Source: Pseudarthrobacter sp.
GTDB taxonomy: Bacteria > Actinomycetota > Actinomycetes > Actinomycetales > Micrococcaceae
Direction of reading: 5' to 3'
NCBI GenBank assembly: GCA_013362385.1
Contig: JABFWC010000098.1
Span: forward strand, 1-7,965
Length of the DNA: 7,965 bases
Shown here: piece by piece, positions 1 through 5,399 of the stretch
How the letters are laid out: each line of letters opens with the position of its first letter
Position numbering within the stretch: position 1 is the first letter of the stretch
Position numbers and translations under genes: made by a program
Notes under the pieces: model-generated
Seen by the model: the letters and a program-made list of their open reading frames with translations, nothing else
What the model was told of the DNA's origin: nothing
Databases searched by the model: none

Positions 1-70
1 CGGCCAACTTGCCGGGGCGCGTCCTTGAGCTGCCGGCGGATTTGGTTTCTGCGGGTGCGATGACAGACAT
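1..70 (-). CDS. Probable fatty-acid desaturase, N-terminal fragment
   Basis: Only the first 23 codons are inside the window; the gene continues past its left edge. The visible start reads MSVIAPAETKSAGSSRTRPG, a short polar tail with no motif of its own. The function is inferred from context. In actinobacteria a ferredoxin reductase of the type just upstream is commonly paired with a membrane acyl-CoA or acyl-lipid desaturase (the Rv3230c-DesA3 pair of Mycobacterium tuberculosis is the known case), and the reductase feeds electrons to the desaturase di-iron site. The ATG at 70 is supported by a TGAGGAG ribosome-binding site that overlaps the stop codon of the upstream reductase, with 13 bases between the genes. 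This arrangement implies co-transcription and probably translational coupling. The histidine boxes that would prove a desaturase lie outside the window, so the start is fairly secure and the product is not. Confidence 0.6.
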   Translation of the reverse strand, partial: MSVIAPAETKSAGSSRTRPGKLA

Positions 71-83
71 ACGGTAGTGCTCC

Positions 84-1181
84 TCAGAGTTCGAGGTTGA
101 CGGGTCCGGCGGCTGCCGAGACGCACGTTTGGATCAGTTGGCCGGGGTCGCCATGGACTTCCCCGGTGCGAAGGTCGCGGACCTGTCCCGCCAGCAGCGG
201 GGTGAGGCAGCTGTGGCATATCCCCATCCGGCAGCCGCTGGGCATCAGCACCCCCGCGTCCTCGCCGACGTCGAGGATGGGCGTATCGCCGTCGGCCTCC
301 ACCTCACGGTCCGAAGCCTCGAAGGTGACCAGGCCGCCGTCGTGCCCGACGCCGGCGGCGAAGGTGGTGTTGAAGCGTTCGATCATGAGGTTGCCGGGGT
401 CTCCCGCGACGGCAACCTCAGTGCCGGGCGCGCGCGTGGTCAATGCCGCCCGCTTCCACAGCGCCTCGGCGTCATCCAGGAAGCTGTCCGGGCCGCAGGC
501 GTAGGCTGCCCGTTCCCTCCAGTCGGGGCAGATCTCGTCAAGCTGGGCCGTGCTGGTCAGGTCCATCCGGCCCTGCTCGCCGGTGAACCAGTGGGCCAGG
601 CGGAAGTTGGGAAACTGGTCCGCCAGCTCGGCAAGTTCCTCGCGGAACAGGCTGTCCCCAGGTGTACGGGCAGAATGGACCAGTACGACGTCGGCATCCG
701 GGCGCCGCGGCACAAGGGTGCGGATCATGGACATCACCGGCGTGATGCCGCTGCCGGCGGTGACCATCAGCAGCGGCCGGGGGTGCTCGGGGAGCACGAA
801 GTCGCCCTGCGGGGGCGCCAGGAAGAGGACGTCGCCCGGGCGGGTGGTGCGCACCAGCGTCCCCGAGACGGCACCGACGTCGGTGACGGTGATGGCCGGG
901 TCCTTGCCTGCGGGGGCGCTGAGCGAGTAGGAGCGCCAGTGGCGGACGCCGTCGAGTTCTACGCCGATGCGCGCCCATTGTCCGGCAAGGTGCGCCTTCC
1001 AGCCGCGGCCGGGGCGGAAGAAGATCGTGGCGGACTGCGCTGTTTCCTGTACTACCCGGGTGACCACGCCGCGCAGCTGCCGGGCAGAGTAGACAGGGTT
1101 GAAGAGGGCGAGGACGTCCTCTGGTGCCAGAGGCGTGGTAAGCACGGAGGCCGCCTGGGCCAGCTGTCGTAGCCGGATCAT
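84..1181 (-). CDS. Ferredoxin reductase-like oxidoreductase (FAD, NAD(P), 2Fe-2S)
   Basis: This 365-residue protein has three domains in the order of hybrid ferredoxin-NADP reductases. The FAD-binding barrel carries RSYSLS at residues 83-88. The NAD(P)-binding domain carries the glycine motif TAGSGITPVM at 141-150 and ACGP at 228-231. The C-terminal plant-type 2Fe-2S domain has Cys 317, 322, 325 and 353 as cluster ligands (C-x4-C-x2-C-x27-C). It should pass electrons from NAD(P)H through FAD and the iron-sulfur centre to a partner oxygenase, most likely the desaturase whose start lies 13 bases downstream. No signal peptide is visible, so it is probably cytosolic at the membrane face. The ATG at 1181 has no convincing Shine-Dalgarno sequence; it overlaps the stop of a possible leader ORF (ATGA), which suggests coupled initiation. 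A phenol- or phthalate-type oxygenase reductase is possible from the domains alone, but the neighbour favours lipid desaturation. Confidence 0.9.
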   Translation of the reverse strand: MIRLRQLAQAASVLTTPLAPEDVLALFNPVYSARQLRGVVTRVVQETAQSATIFFRPGRGWKAHLAGQWARIGVELDGVRHWRSYSLSAPAGKDPAITVTDVGAVSGTLVRTTRPGDVLFLAPPQGDFVLPEHPRPLLMVTAGSGITPVMSMIRTLVPRRPDADVVLVHSARTPGDSLFREELAELADQFPNFRLAHWFTGEQGRMDLTSTAQLDEICPDWRERAAYACGPDSFLDDAEALWKRAALTTRAPGTEVAVAGDPGNLMIERFNTTFAAGVGHDGGLVTFEASDREVEADGDTPILDVGEDAGVLMPSGCRMGICHSCLTPLLAGQVRDLRTGEVHGDPGQLIQTCVSAAAGPVNLEL

Positions 1182-1210
1182 GCGTTAAAGCCTAGGGCGG
1201 CGCGAGCCAT
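1178..1210 (-). CDS. Possible 10-codon leader ORF (MARAALGFNA) coupled to the reductase
   Basis: On the minus strand an ATG at 1210 opens a 10-codon frame, MARAALGFNA, whose TGA overlaps the reductase ATG as ATGA. The leader ATG sits just after a purine-rich GGAGAGAGAGA stretch that can act as a ribosome-binding site. The reductase ATG itself is preceded by CTAGGCTTTAACGC, with no good site. The simplest reading is that ribosomes load at the leader and re-initiate on the reductase. The peptide has no run of a single amino acid that would suggest classical attenuation. It could be a chance frame, with the reductase start misplaced. Confidence 0.4.
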   Translation of the reverse strand: MARAALGFNA

Positions 1211-1224
1211 ATTTCTCTCTCTCC
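1211..1224 (-). promoter_or_regulatory. Purine-rich ribosome-binding site of the leader ORF/reductase
   Basis: The minus strand reads GGAGAGAGAGAAAT immediately before the ATG at 1210. It is the only ribosome-binding-like stretch ahead of the reductase, 30-43 bases before the reductase ATG. That distance is too far for the annotated start, which is the main argument for the leader ORF. Confidence 0.4.
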
Positions 1225-1277
1225 GTCACATGACCGTTCCGCAGTCACACTGGTTTGGCGCTAAGCCCCCAAGCCGC

Positions 1278-1352
1278 ACTTAAAGGGTAACGGCCCGCGC
1301 CGCCAGAGAGTTCCCGGACTGCTTTCGGCCCTACTTGTCCCGACCCTTAAGT
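1278..1352. repeat. Long-range inverted repeat ACTTAAAGGGT / ACCCTTAAGT
   Basis: Arms at 1278-1288 and 1343-1352 are reverse complements apart from one inserted A in the left arm, and are separated by 54 bases. They lie upstream of the reductase-desaturase operon in a region that should hold its promoter. They could be two operator half-sites for one regulator bound in opposite orientation. The spacing is too long for an ordinary terminator hairpin. I could not pick a convincing promoter hexamer pair here. Confidence 0.4.
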
Positions 1353-1368
1353 TGTACCCATCCATCGC

Positions 1369-1429
1369 CTGTTCCAAGCAAATCACCTGTTCCAACCGCT
1401 CATCTGTTCCAACCACTCATCTGTTCCAA
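1369..1429. repeat. Four-copy 17-18 bp direct repeat with CTGTTCCAA core
   Basis: The nine-base core CTGTTCCAA occurs at 1369-1377, 1387-1395, 1404-1412 and 1421-1429, with steps of 18, 17 and 17 bases. The surrounding TCA and CC/AC bases are also largely kept. On the minus strand the unit reads TTGGAACAG followed by ATGAG(T/C)GG. The copy at 1421-1429 lies inside the monooxygenase gene and codes for its last residues Trp-Asn-Arg; the following TGA is in the same unit. The other three lie beyond the stop. The array therefore looks like tandem duplication of the gene's own tail, with the distal copies more diverged. It is not CRISPR-like: units and gaps are too short. Confidence 0.8.
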
Positions 1430-2442
1430 CCCAGGGCCGGTGCGATGAATTTGACGACGTTGCCCAGCAGCTTGGCGTTGAAGTCCACACCGAGCTGGTT
1501 GGGAACGGTCAGCAGGAGGGTGTCGGCCGCCTGGACGGCCGTATCCGCCGCAAGTTGTTCCGCCAACTGGTCGGGCGGGCCGGCGTAGCTCTTGCCGAAC
1601 CTGGCGGTCAGCCCGTCGATGACGCCTACCTGGTCTCTGCCGTCGCGCAGGGCACTGCCGGCAAAGTAGTAGTTGTCCTCTTCATCCACGATGGGCAGGA
1701 CGCTGCGGCTGACCGAAACGCGGGGACTGTGCGCGTGGCCCGCGGCGGCCCAGGCATCCCTAAACAGTTGGATCTGCTCTGCCTGCAGCTCGTGGAACGG
1801 CACGCCGGTGTCCTCGGTGAGCAGGGTGGAACTCATCAGGTTCATGCCCAGCTCCGCGGCCCAGACCGCGGTCTTGCGCGTGCCCGCACCCCACCAGATG
1901 CGCTGCGCCAAACCCGGAGACTGGGGCTGGACGGGGAGGAGCCCGGTGGCGCCCCCGGCGTACCGGGGATCCGCTTGGGCCACGCCGGCGCCGGTAATGG
2001 CCCTGCGGAAGTCCGCGGTGTGGCGGCGGGCCATGTCGGCGTCCGTCTCCCCGGGCTGCGGGCGGTACCCGAATGCCGAGGCGCCTTCGCGGGCGGGCTC
2101 GGGTGAACCGCGGCTGATGCCCAGCTGCAGCCTTCCGCCGCTGATCAGGTCCGTCGCAGCGGCCTCCTCCGCCATGTACAGCGGGTTTTCGTACCGCATA
2201 TCGATCACACCGGTGCCGATTTCGATCCGGCTGGTGCGGGCAGCGATTGCGGAGAGAAGGGGAAACGGCGACGCCTGCTGGCGGGCGAAGTGGTGGACAC
2301 GGAAAAAGGCGCCGTCCACCCCGAGCTCTTCGGCGGCCACCGCCAGTTCGATCCCCTGGAGCAGCGCGTCCGCGGCAGTCCTGGTGCGGGAACCCTGGCC
2401 GGGACCCCAATGGCCGAATGACAGAAATCCGATGCGCTCCAT
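1417..2442 (-). CDS. Luciferase-like FMN-dependent monooxygenase (CE1758-type)
   Basis: This 341-residue protein has the single-domain TIM-barrel signature of bacterial luciferase-like flavin monooxygenases. It opens with [12 protein letters not shown], followed by a helix with [17 protein letters not shown], then [21 protein letters not shown] and [14 protein letters not shown], where the latter two shape the flavin site. [20 protein letters not shown] and [18 protein letters not shown] come later. The overall sequence, and the ending APALGW-x-R, resemble the CE1758 subgroup as I remember it; the physiological substrate of that group is unknown to me. A partner flavin reductase is not adjacent. 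The ATG at 2442 is chosen because homology-like sequence begins there; the open frame runs much further upstream without stops, but that part lies over the plus-strand genes and is a shadow. No clear ribosome-binding site precedes the ATG. The last codons form one unit of the tandem repeat that continues past the stop. Confidence 0.88.
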   Translation of the reverse strand: MERIGFLSFGHWGPGQGSRTRTAADALLQGIELAVAAEELGVDGAFFRVHHFARQQASPFPLLSAIAARTSRIEIGTGVIDMRYENPLYMAEEAAATDLISGGRLQLGISRGSPEPAREGASAFGYRPQPGETDADMARRHTADFRRAITGAGVAQADPRYAGGATGLLPVQPQSPGLAQRIWWGAGTRKTAVWAAELGMNLMSSTLLTEDTGVPFHELQAEQIQLFRDAWAAAGHAHSPRVSVSRSVLPIVDEEDNYYFAGSALRDGRDQVGVIDGLTARFGKSYAGPPDQLAEQLAADTAVQAADTLLLTVPNQLGVDFNAKLLGNVVKFIAPALGWNR

Positions 2443-2469
2443 GGAAGCGGCAACCGCGGGGCCGCAGCG

Positions 2470-2490
2470 ATCATTCCCGGCTGCAATGAT
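2470..2490. promoter_or_regulatory. Inverted repeat ATCATT-n9-AATGAT between divergent genes
   Basis: Perfect 6-base arms at 2470-2475 and 2485-2490 flank a 9-base centre in the 54-base gap between the monooxygenase and the ynfA-like gene. The position suits an operator controlling one or both genes. The arms are short, so chance is a real alternative. Confidence 0.3.
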
Positions 2491-2496
2491 GGCGGG

Positions 2497-2847
2497 GTGG
2501 ATACGCCCCAGGAAACCGTCAATGTCTTCAAGACCATCGTGCTGTTTGCGCTGGCCGCAGTAGCGGAGATCGGGGGCGCCTGGCTCGTGTGGCAGGCGGT
2601 CCGCGAGGGCAGGGAGTGGTGGTGGGCCGGACTTGGCGTCCTCGCGCTTGGCGCCTACGGCTTCGTGGCCACCCTCCAGCCCGACGCGCACTTCGGACGG
2701 ATCCTTGCGGCGTACGGCGGAGTGTTTGTAGCAGGGTCGCTGGTCTGGGCCGTTGTTTTTGATGGTTTCCGCCCTGACCGCTGGGACATCACAGGGTCCC
2801 TGGTGTGCCTGCTGGGCGTGGCCGTGATCATGTTTGCCCGCCGCTAG
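2497..2847 (+). CDS. YnfA/UPF0060 family small membrane protein
   Basis: This 116-residue hydrophobic protein has four predicted membrane helices, roughly residues 10-33, 42-60, 66-89 and 98-114. It matches the YnfA (UPF0060) family in length and in typical segments: [20 protein letters not shown] at the start, [13 protein letters not shown] in the middle and [17 protein letters not shown] near the end. YnfA proteins are distantly related to small multidrug resistance transporters, and enterobacterial members have been linked to efflux of cationic compounds; the substrate here is unknown. The GTG at 2497 is the only usable initiator near the expected N-terminus, giving about eight more residues than usual, and the site before it is weak (GGCGGG). 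The TAG stop forms part of the likely -10 element of the next gene. Confidence 0.88.
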   Translation: MDTPQETVNVFKTIVLFALAAVAEIGGAWLVWQAVREGREWWWAGLGVLALGAYGFVATLQPDAHFGRILAAYGGVFVAGSLVWAVVFDGFRPDRWDITGSLVCLLGVAVIMFARR

Positions 2848-2850
2848 ACT
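2845..2850 (+). promoter_or_regulatory. -10 element TAGACT of a leaderless transcript
   Basis: TAGACT fits the actinobacterial TANNNT -10 pattern and ends six bases before the GTG at 2857, so transcription would begin at or next to the start codon. No ribosome-binding site precedes that GTG, which agrees with leaderless translation. The hexamer's first three bases are the stop codon of the ynfA-like gene. A recognisable -35 is not evident. Confidence 0.5.
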
Positions 2851-2856
2851 GGCCCC

Positions 2857-3261
2857 GTGACCAACAGCGAGCAGCCCACGCCGGCCGCGGGACCCCCTTC
2901 CCGGGGCAGGCTCGCCCGGCGGCTGTTGCCCGGCGGCGAGGAACCCGATCCGCGTTTCACCCTGGCCAACGAGCGGACTTTCCTGGCGTGGATCCGTACA
3001 TCCCTGGCAATGCTCGCCGGCGGCATCGCGGTCGAGGCGTTTACCTCCGGCCTGTTCCTGGAACCGGTCCGCAAAGGCCTTGCCGTCATCCTGCTGCTGC
3101 TGGGCATGATGCTCAGCGGCGGGGCGGCAGTTCGGTGGCTCCGGGTGGAACGCAGCATGCGCAATAAGGCGCCGCTCCCCCTGCCGCTCCTTGTGCCCCT
3201 GTTGGCCGGGGCAGGCGCCCTGGCGGCCGCCGTCGTCGTCGTTTTCATCCTGCTGCGCTGA
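2857..3261 (+). CDS. DUF202/YidH-type membrane protein (first copy)
   Basis: This 134-residue protein has a polar, proline-rich N-terminus of about 30 residues, the DUF202 signature DPRFTLANERTFLAWIRTSL at 31-50, and three membrane helices at about 43-66, 73-97 and 108-133. DUF202 proteins of the YidH type are small inner-membrane proteins whose biochemical role is not established. The GTG start at 2857 lacks a ribosome-binding site but has a TAGACT -10 element just upstream, so it is probably a leaderless message, possibly in addition to read-through from the ynfA-like gene 9 bases upstream. A second DUF202 gene follows after 6 bases, and the two products may form a hetero-oligomer. That last point is inference from pairing alone. 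Confidence 0.88.
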   Translation: MTNSEQPTPAAGPPSRGRLARRLLPGGEEPDPRFTLANERTFLAWIRTSLAMLAGGIAVEAFTSGLFLEPVRKGLAVILLLLGMMLSGGAAVRWLRVERSMRNKAPLPLPLLVPLLAGAGALAAAVVVVFILLR

Positions 3262-3267
3262 GCGTCC

Positions 3268-3600
3268 ATGGCATCCCGCACCCCGAGCCCGCACGGCGAC
3301 CCGGGGCTCCAGCCTGAGCGGACCACCCTGGCATGGGGCCGCACCATGCTCGCGCTAGTGACCGCGAGCGCCTTCTTCCTGCGCTGGCTGCCCGTATACG
3401 GGCTTCCCATCCTGATGCTTTTTGCCGTCTCTGCCGGCGCAGCCCTGGCCATCTACCTCACGCAGCGCAGCCGCTACCGGGCCAGGGCCCAGGGTTTGGC
3501 GGGCGAAAGTGTTGAAGCGGATATTTCCGCGGTGCTTTGGACCGCCTTTGCCGGCGTGGCGCTGGGCGTCCTGGGCGTTGTTGTGGTGCTGACGAGCTAG
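3268..3600 (+). CDS. DUF202-type membrane protein (second copy)
   Basis: This 110-residue protein is a shorter relative of the preceding one. It carries the matching signature GDPGLQPERTTLAWGRTML at residues 10-28, then hydrophobic segments at about 26-38, 45-66 and 87-108. The two copies share the D-P-x-x-x-x-x-E-R-T-x-L-A-W-x-R-T core but differ strongly elsewhere, so the duplication is old. No good ribosome-binding site lies before the ATG at 3268. The gene starts 6 bases after its partner's stop, so coupled translation is likely. Its TAG is separated by only 3 bases from the stop of the converging gene at 3604, and no terminator hairpin fits between them. Confidence 0.87.
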   Translation: MASRTPSPHGDPGLQPERTTLAWGRTMLALVTASAFFLRWLPVYGLPILMLFAVSAGAALAIYLTQRSRYRARAQGLAGESVEADISAVLWTAFAGVALGVLGVVVVLTS

Positions 3601-3603
3601 CGC

Positions 3604-4002
3604 CTAGAACATCGGCAGGACGAAGCCGCCCAGCATTGCCACCGTGCCCAGTGCCGTCAGGCAGCGGCCCAGGACCGCTGCCGTCCTGCCGGCTTCCTCC
3701 GGCGCCGTTGCCTGCCACTGGGTGGGACGCTTCGGGTGGTAGTAGATTGGCAGAGTGTCGCCGGGAGCCATGTCCTTGATGTCGTGCGGGGACATGGGCG
3801 CCTGATGCAGCAGGCCTTTGCGGTCCGCCCACCGGAAGCCCACACCGGTGCGGTCCGAGTACACCACCGCCTCGGCCACGTCCCACGGGTGCACGAAGCG
3901 GCGCAGGAAGCCCGCATAAAAGAGCAGTCCGAGCCCGGCCGGCAGGCACAACCAGGTGACCATTTCCAGGATGGGACCTGCCATATCGAGCGCGGTGGGC
4001 AT
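3604..4002 (-). CDS. Small membrane protein, DUF3592-like
   Basis: This 132-residue protein has an N-terminal hydrophobic segment (about residues 8-32), a soluble middle part, and a C-terminal membrane segment (about 108-131). The middle section, with AVVYSDRTGVGFRWADRKG followed by PGDTLPIYYHPKRPTQWQA, resembles the extracytoplasmic beta domain of DUF3592-type proteins, where a variable-charge strand is followed by G-x-x-x-P-V-x-Y-x-P-x-x-P. I make this match from memory and hold it loosely; the function of the family is unknown. The ATG at 4002 has no ribosome-binding site but lies 7 bases after a TACCAT element on the same strand, consistent with a leaderless message. It converges tail-to-tail with the second DUF202 gene and diverges from the DUF2630 gene. 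Confidence 0.75.
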   Translation of the reverse strand: MPTALDMAGPILEMVTWLCLPAGLGLLFYAGFLRRFVHPWDVAEAVVYSDRTGVGFRWADRKGLLHQAPMSPHDIKDMAPGDTLPIYYHPKRPTQWQATAPEEAGRTAAVLGRCLTALGTVAMLGGFVLPMF

Positions 4003-4009
4003 GAAGTTG

Positions 4010-4015
4010 ATGGTA
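4010..4015 (-). promoter_or_regulatory. -10 element TACCAT of leaderless DUF3592-like gene
   Basis: On the minus strand TACCAT (a TANNNT match) stands 7 bases before the ATG at 4002, the spacing of leaderless actinobacterial promoters. No ribosome-binding site is present. The -35 region is not clear; it would fall near the small GGTGG/CCACC hairpin. Confidence 0.4.
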
Positions 4016-4028
4016 CAGCGCGGGGGCT

Positions 4029-4043
4029 GGTGGCTTCACCACC
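4029..4043. promoter_or_regulatory. Inverted repeat GGTGG-CTTCA-CCACC in divergent promoter region
   Basis: A perfect 5-base inverted repeat lies midway between the two candidate -10 elements of the diverging genes. It would overlap both upstream promoter regions and could be a shared operator. The arms are short, so confidence is modest. Confidence 0.3.
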
Positions 4044-4050
4044 GACTCCG

Positions 4051-4056
4051 TAGGCT
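4051..4056 (+). promoter_or_regulatory. Candidate -10 element TAGGCT of the DUF2630 gene
   Basis: TAGGCT matches TANNNT and would give a start of transcription near 4063, leaving a leader of about 25 bases that contains the strong ribosome-binding site GGAGGAAGG at 4072-4080. The -35 match is poor. Confidence 0.4.
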
Positions 4057-4071
4057 GAAGGGGACCGGACC

Positions 4072-4080
4072 GGAGGAAGG
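4072..4080 (+). promoter_or_regulatory. Strong ribosome-binding site GGAGGAAGG
   Basis: The best Shine-Dalgarno sequence in the window, 8 bases before the ATG at 4089. It fixes that start. Confidence 0.8.
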
Positions 4081-4088
4081 GAAAAGCC

Positions 4089-4325
4089 ATGAACGATGAG
4101 GACATCCTGACGCGCATCCAGGCCTTGGTGGAGGAGGAACACTCCCTCCGGGAAGGCACAGGGGAAGGCCAGGTGCCCGACCAGGCCCGGCTGAAGCGTG
4201 TCGAGGAAAGCCTGGACCAGTGCTGGGACCTGCTCCGCCAACGGCGGGCGAAGCAGGACTCCGGCGAGAACCCCAACGACGCCCAGGCGCGGCCCGTCAG
4301 CGAGGTTGAGGGCTACCGGCAGTAG
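4089..4325 (+). CDS. DUF2630 family protein
   Basis: This 78-residue acidic, soluble protein fits the size and pattern of the DUF2630 family: MNDEDILTRIQALVEEEHSL at the N-terminus, then a short linker, then ARLKRVEESLDQCWDLLRQRRA as a second helix, ending in EVEGYRQ. It should fold as a two-helix hairpin or small coiled coil. The family is common in actinobacteria and no function is known to me. The gene has its own candidate promoter, a very strong ribosome-binding site and a strong intrinsic terminator directly after it, so it is a single-gene transcription unit. These signals suggest it is well expressed, which is inference. Confidence 0.9.
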   Translation: MNDEDILTRIQALVEEEHSLREGTGEGQVPDQARLKRVEESLDQCWDLLRQRRAKQDSGENPNDAQARPVSEVEGYRQ

Positions 4326-4342
4326 CTTTACCTAAGCATCCC

Positions 4343-4380
4343 AGGCGCCCGGGTCCGGCTACGGCCCGGGCGCCTTTTTC
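4343..4380 (+). terminator. Intrinsic terminator after the DUF2630 gene
   Basis: Arms AGGCGCCCGGG (4343-4353) and CCCGGGCGCCT (4365-4375) pair perfectly over 11 bases. The loop can extend the stem by CCG/CGG past a bulged T. Five T residues (4375-4379) complete a classical rho-independent terminator, 17 bases after the stop codon. Confidence 0.95.
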
Positions 4381-4405
4381 CGCCTACATAGATCGGAGTT
4401 CTTCC

Positions 4406-5200
4406 ATGCGCCTCGCAGTCGCCCAAATCATCAGCAGCGCCGATACCACAGCCAACCTGGAGCTGATCCGGGACTTCGCCGGCCAGGCCAAGGATTCCGG
4501 CGCCCGGCTGGTGGTCTTTCCCGAGGCCACAATGCGCGCGTTTGGCCATTCCCTCAAAGATATCGCCGAGCCCCTGGACGGTCCGTGGGCCAGCGAGGTC
4601 CGCCGGATCGCCAAGGACCTGGACATTGTGATCGTCGCGGGAATGTTCACGCCAGGGAAGGAGGGCCGCGTCCGCAACACGCTCCTGGTCACGGGCCCCG
4701 GAGTGGACACGTCGTATGACAAGGTCCACCTCTTTGACGCGTTCGGGTTCACCGAGTCAAAGACCGTCGATGCCGGCGACGCACCCGTGACTTTTGAGCT
4801 GGACGGCGTGGTATTCGGCCTGGCCACGTGCTACGACGTCCGCTTTCCCGCCCTCTTCACCGCCAACGCCTATGCAGGCGCCCAAGTGAACATTGTGTGC
4901 GCCTCCTGGGGCGCCGGCGAAGGCAAGGCCGAGCAGTGGGACCTGCTGGTGCGCGCCCGGGCACTGGACAGCACCGCCTTCGTGGTTGCCTGCGGCCAGG
5001 GCGATCCCGAAACCGTCGGCGCCGGTCCCGCGGGGGCGGCACCCACCGGGATCGGACACAGTGCCGTCATCACACCGCTGGGGTCCCCCTTGGTGGCGCT
5101 GGGCGGAAAACCGGAACTCGCCGTCGTCGACATTGATCCGGCAACAGTTGAGGAAGTGCGGGCCAAGCTCCCCGTGCTGGCCAACGCCCGCCGCTTCTGA
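4406..5200 (+). CDS. Carbon-nitrogen hydrolase (nitrilase superfamily amidase)
   Basis: This 264-residue protein is a complete single-domain member of the nitrilase superfamily. The catalytic triad is visible: Glu40 in LVVFPEATM, Lys106 in SYDKVHLFDAFG and Cys142 in LATCYDVRFP. Members hydrolyse non-peptide C-N bonds in amides (rarely nitriles), releasing ammonia or an amine. The HLFD motif after the lysine and the size are typical of the Nit/omega-amidase and deaminated-glutathione-amidase branches, but the exact substrate cannot be read from sequence. The ATG at 4406 is preceded by GGAG with 7 bases spacing. The gene lies after a strong terminator, so it needs its own promoter; TACATA at 4384-4389 is a weak -10 candidate. 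The ammonium transporter downstream makes a role in nitrogen scavenging plausible, but the 321-base gap argues against one operon. Confidence 0.92.
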   Translation: MRLAVAQIISSADTTANLELIRDFAGQAKDSGARLVVFPEATMRAFGHSLKDIAEPLDGPWASEVRRIAKDLDIVIVAGMFTPGKEGRVRNTLLVTGPGVDTSYDKVHLFDAFGFTESKTVDAGDAPVTFELDGVVFGLATCYDVRFPALFTANAYAGAQVNIVCASWGAGEGKAEQWDLLVRARALDSTAFVVACGQGDPETVGAGPAGAAPTGIGHSAVITPLGSPLVALGGKPELAVVDIDPATVEEVRAKLPVLANARRF

Positions 5201-5215
5201 GCGTGTGAGGCGCGG

Positions 5216-5231
5216 TTCACCGCTTCGAAAC
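5216..5231 (+). promoter_or_regulatory. GlnR-like site TTCAC-n6-GAAAC
   Basis: This fits the published actinobacterial GlnR half-site pattern GTnAC-n6-GAAAC with one mismatch. It lies just after the amidohydrolase stop, about 290 bases before the transporter start, which is far for direct control. It is the weakest of the three sites by position. Confidence 0.25.
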
Positions 5232-5267
5232 ATGCGGAAAAAGGGCGTACGACGGCGGACCTCACCC

Positions 5268-5310
5268 GGGGCGCGAAGCGAGCCCCGCCAATTCAGGGAA
5301 ATTGGCGGGG
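5268..5310 (+). promoter_or_regulatory. Two overlapping, mutually exclusive stem-loops
   Basis: The first possible stem pairs GGGGCGC (5268-5274) with GCG-AG-CCCC (5278-5286), closing a GAA loop with a bulged AG. The second pairs CCCCGCCAATT (5283-5293) perfectly with AATTGGCGGGG (5300-5310) over 11 bases, with a 6-base loop. The CCCC at 5283-5286 belongs to both, so only one can form at a time. No T-run follows either, so neither is a standard terminator. The element could end the amidohydrolase message, protect its 3' end, or lie in a long transporter leader. Confidence 0.5.
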
Positions 5311-5346
5311 TGTACCAGTTGTGGACGGAACAGCCGTGGGGGTGCG

Positions 5347-5362
5347 TTTACATTCCCGAAAC
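5347..5362 (+). promoter_or_regulatory. GlnR-like site TTTAC-n6-GAAAC
   Basis: One mismatch from the GTnAC-n6-GAAAC half-site pattern described for GlnR, which activates amt genes under nitrogen limitation in several actinobacteria. It is 160 bases before the transporter start. Assignment rests on pattern and neighbour gene only. Confidence 0.4.
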
Positions 5363-5399
5363 ATAGCTGACACGCGAACTTCACGCAGGACCCATTTGT

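Noticed and set aside
129..1172. Long plus-strand open frame (347 codons) opposite the ferredoxin reductase
   Set aside because: It mirrors the reductase on the other strand, has no recognisable domain, and exists because GC-rich codon use leaves the antisense frame open.
1369..1429. Four regular repeats considered as a CRISPR array
   Set aside because: The repeat core is 9 bases and the gaps 8-9 bases, with conserved gap bases and no cas gene nearby.
2443..3294. Upstream extension of the monooxygenase frame (284 more codons)
   Set aside because: The sequence is low-complexity and family-free, overlaps three well-supported plus-strand genes, and the luciferase-like fold begins cleanly at the ATG at 2442.
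5283..5310. 11-base perfect hairpin considered as an intrinsic terminator
   Set aside because: No T-run follows on either strand, so it is not a standard rho-independent terminator; kept only as a structured element.
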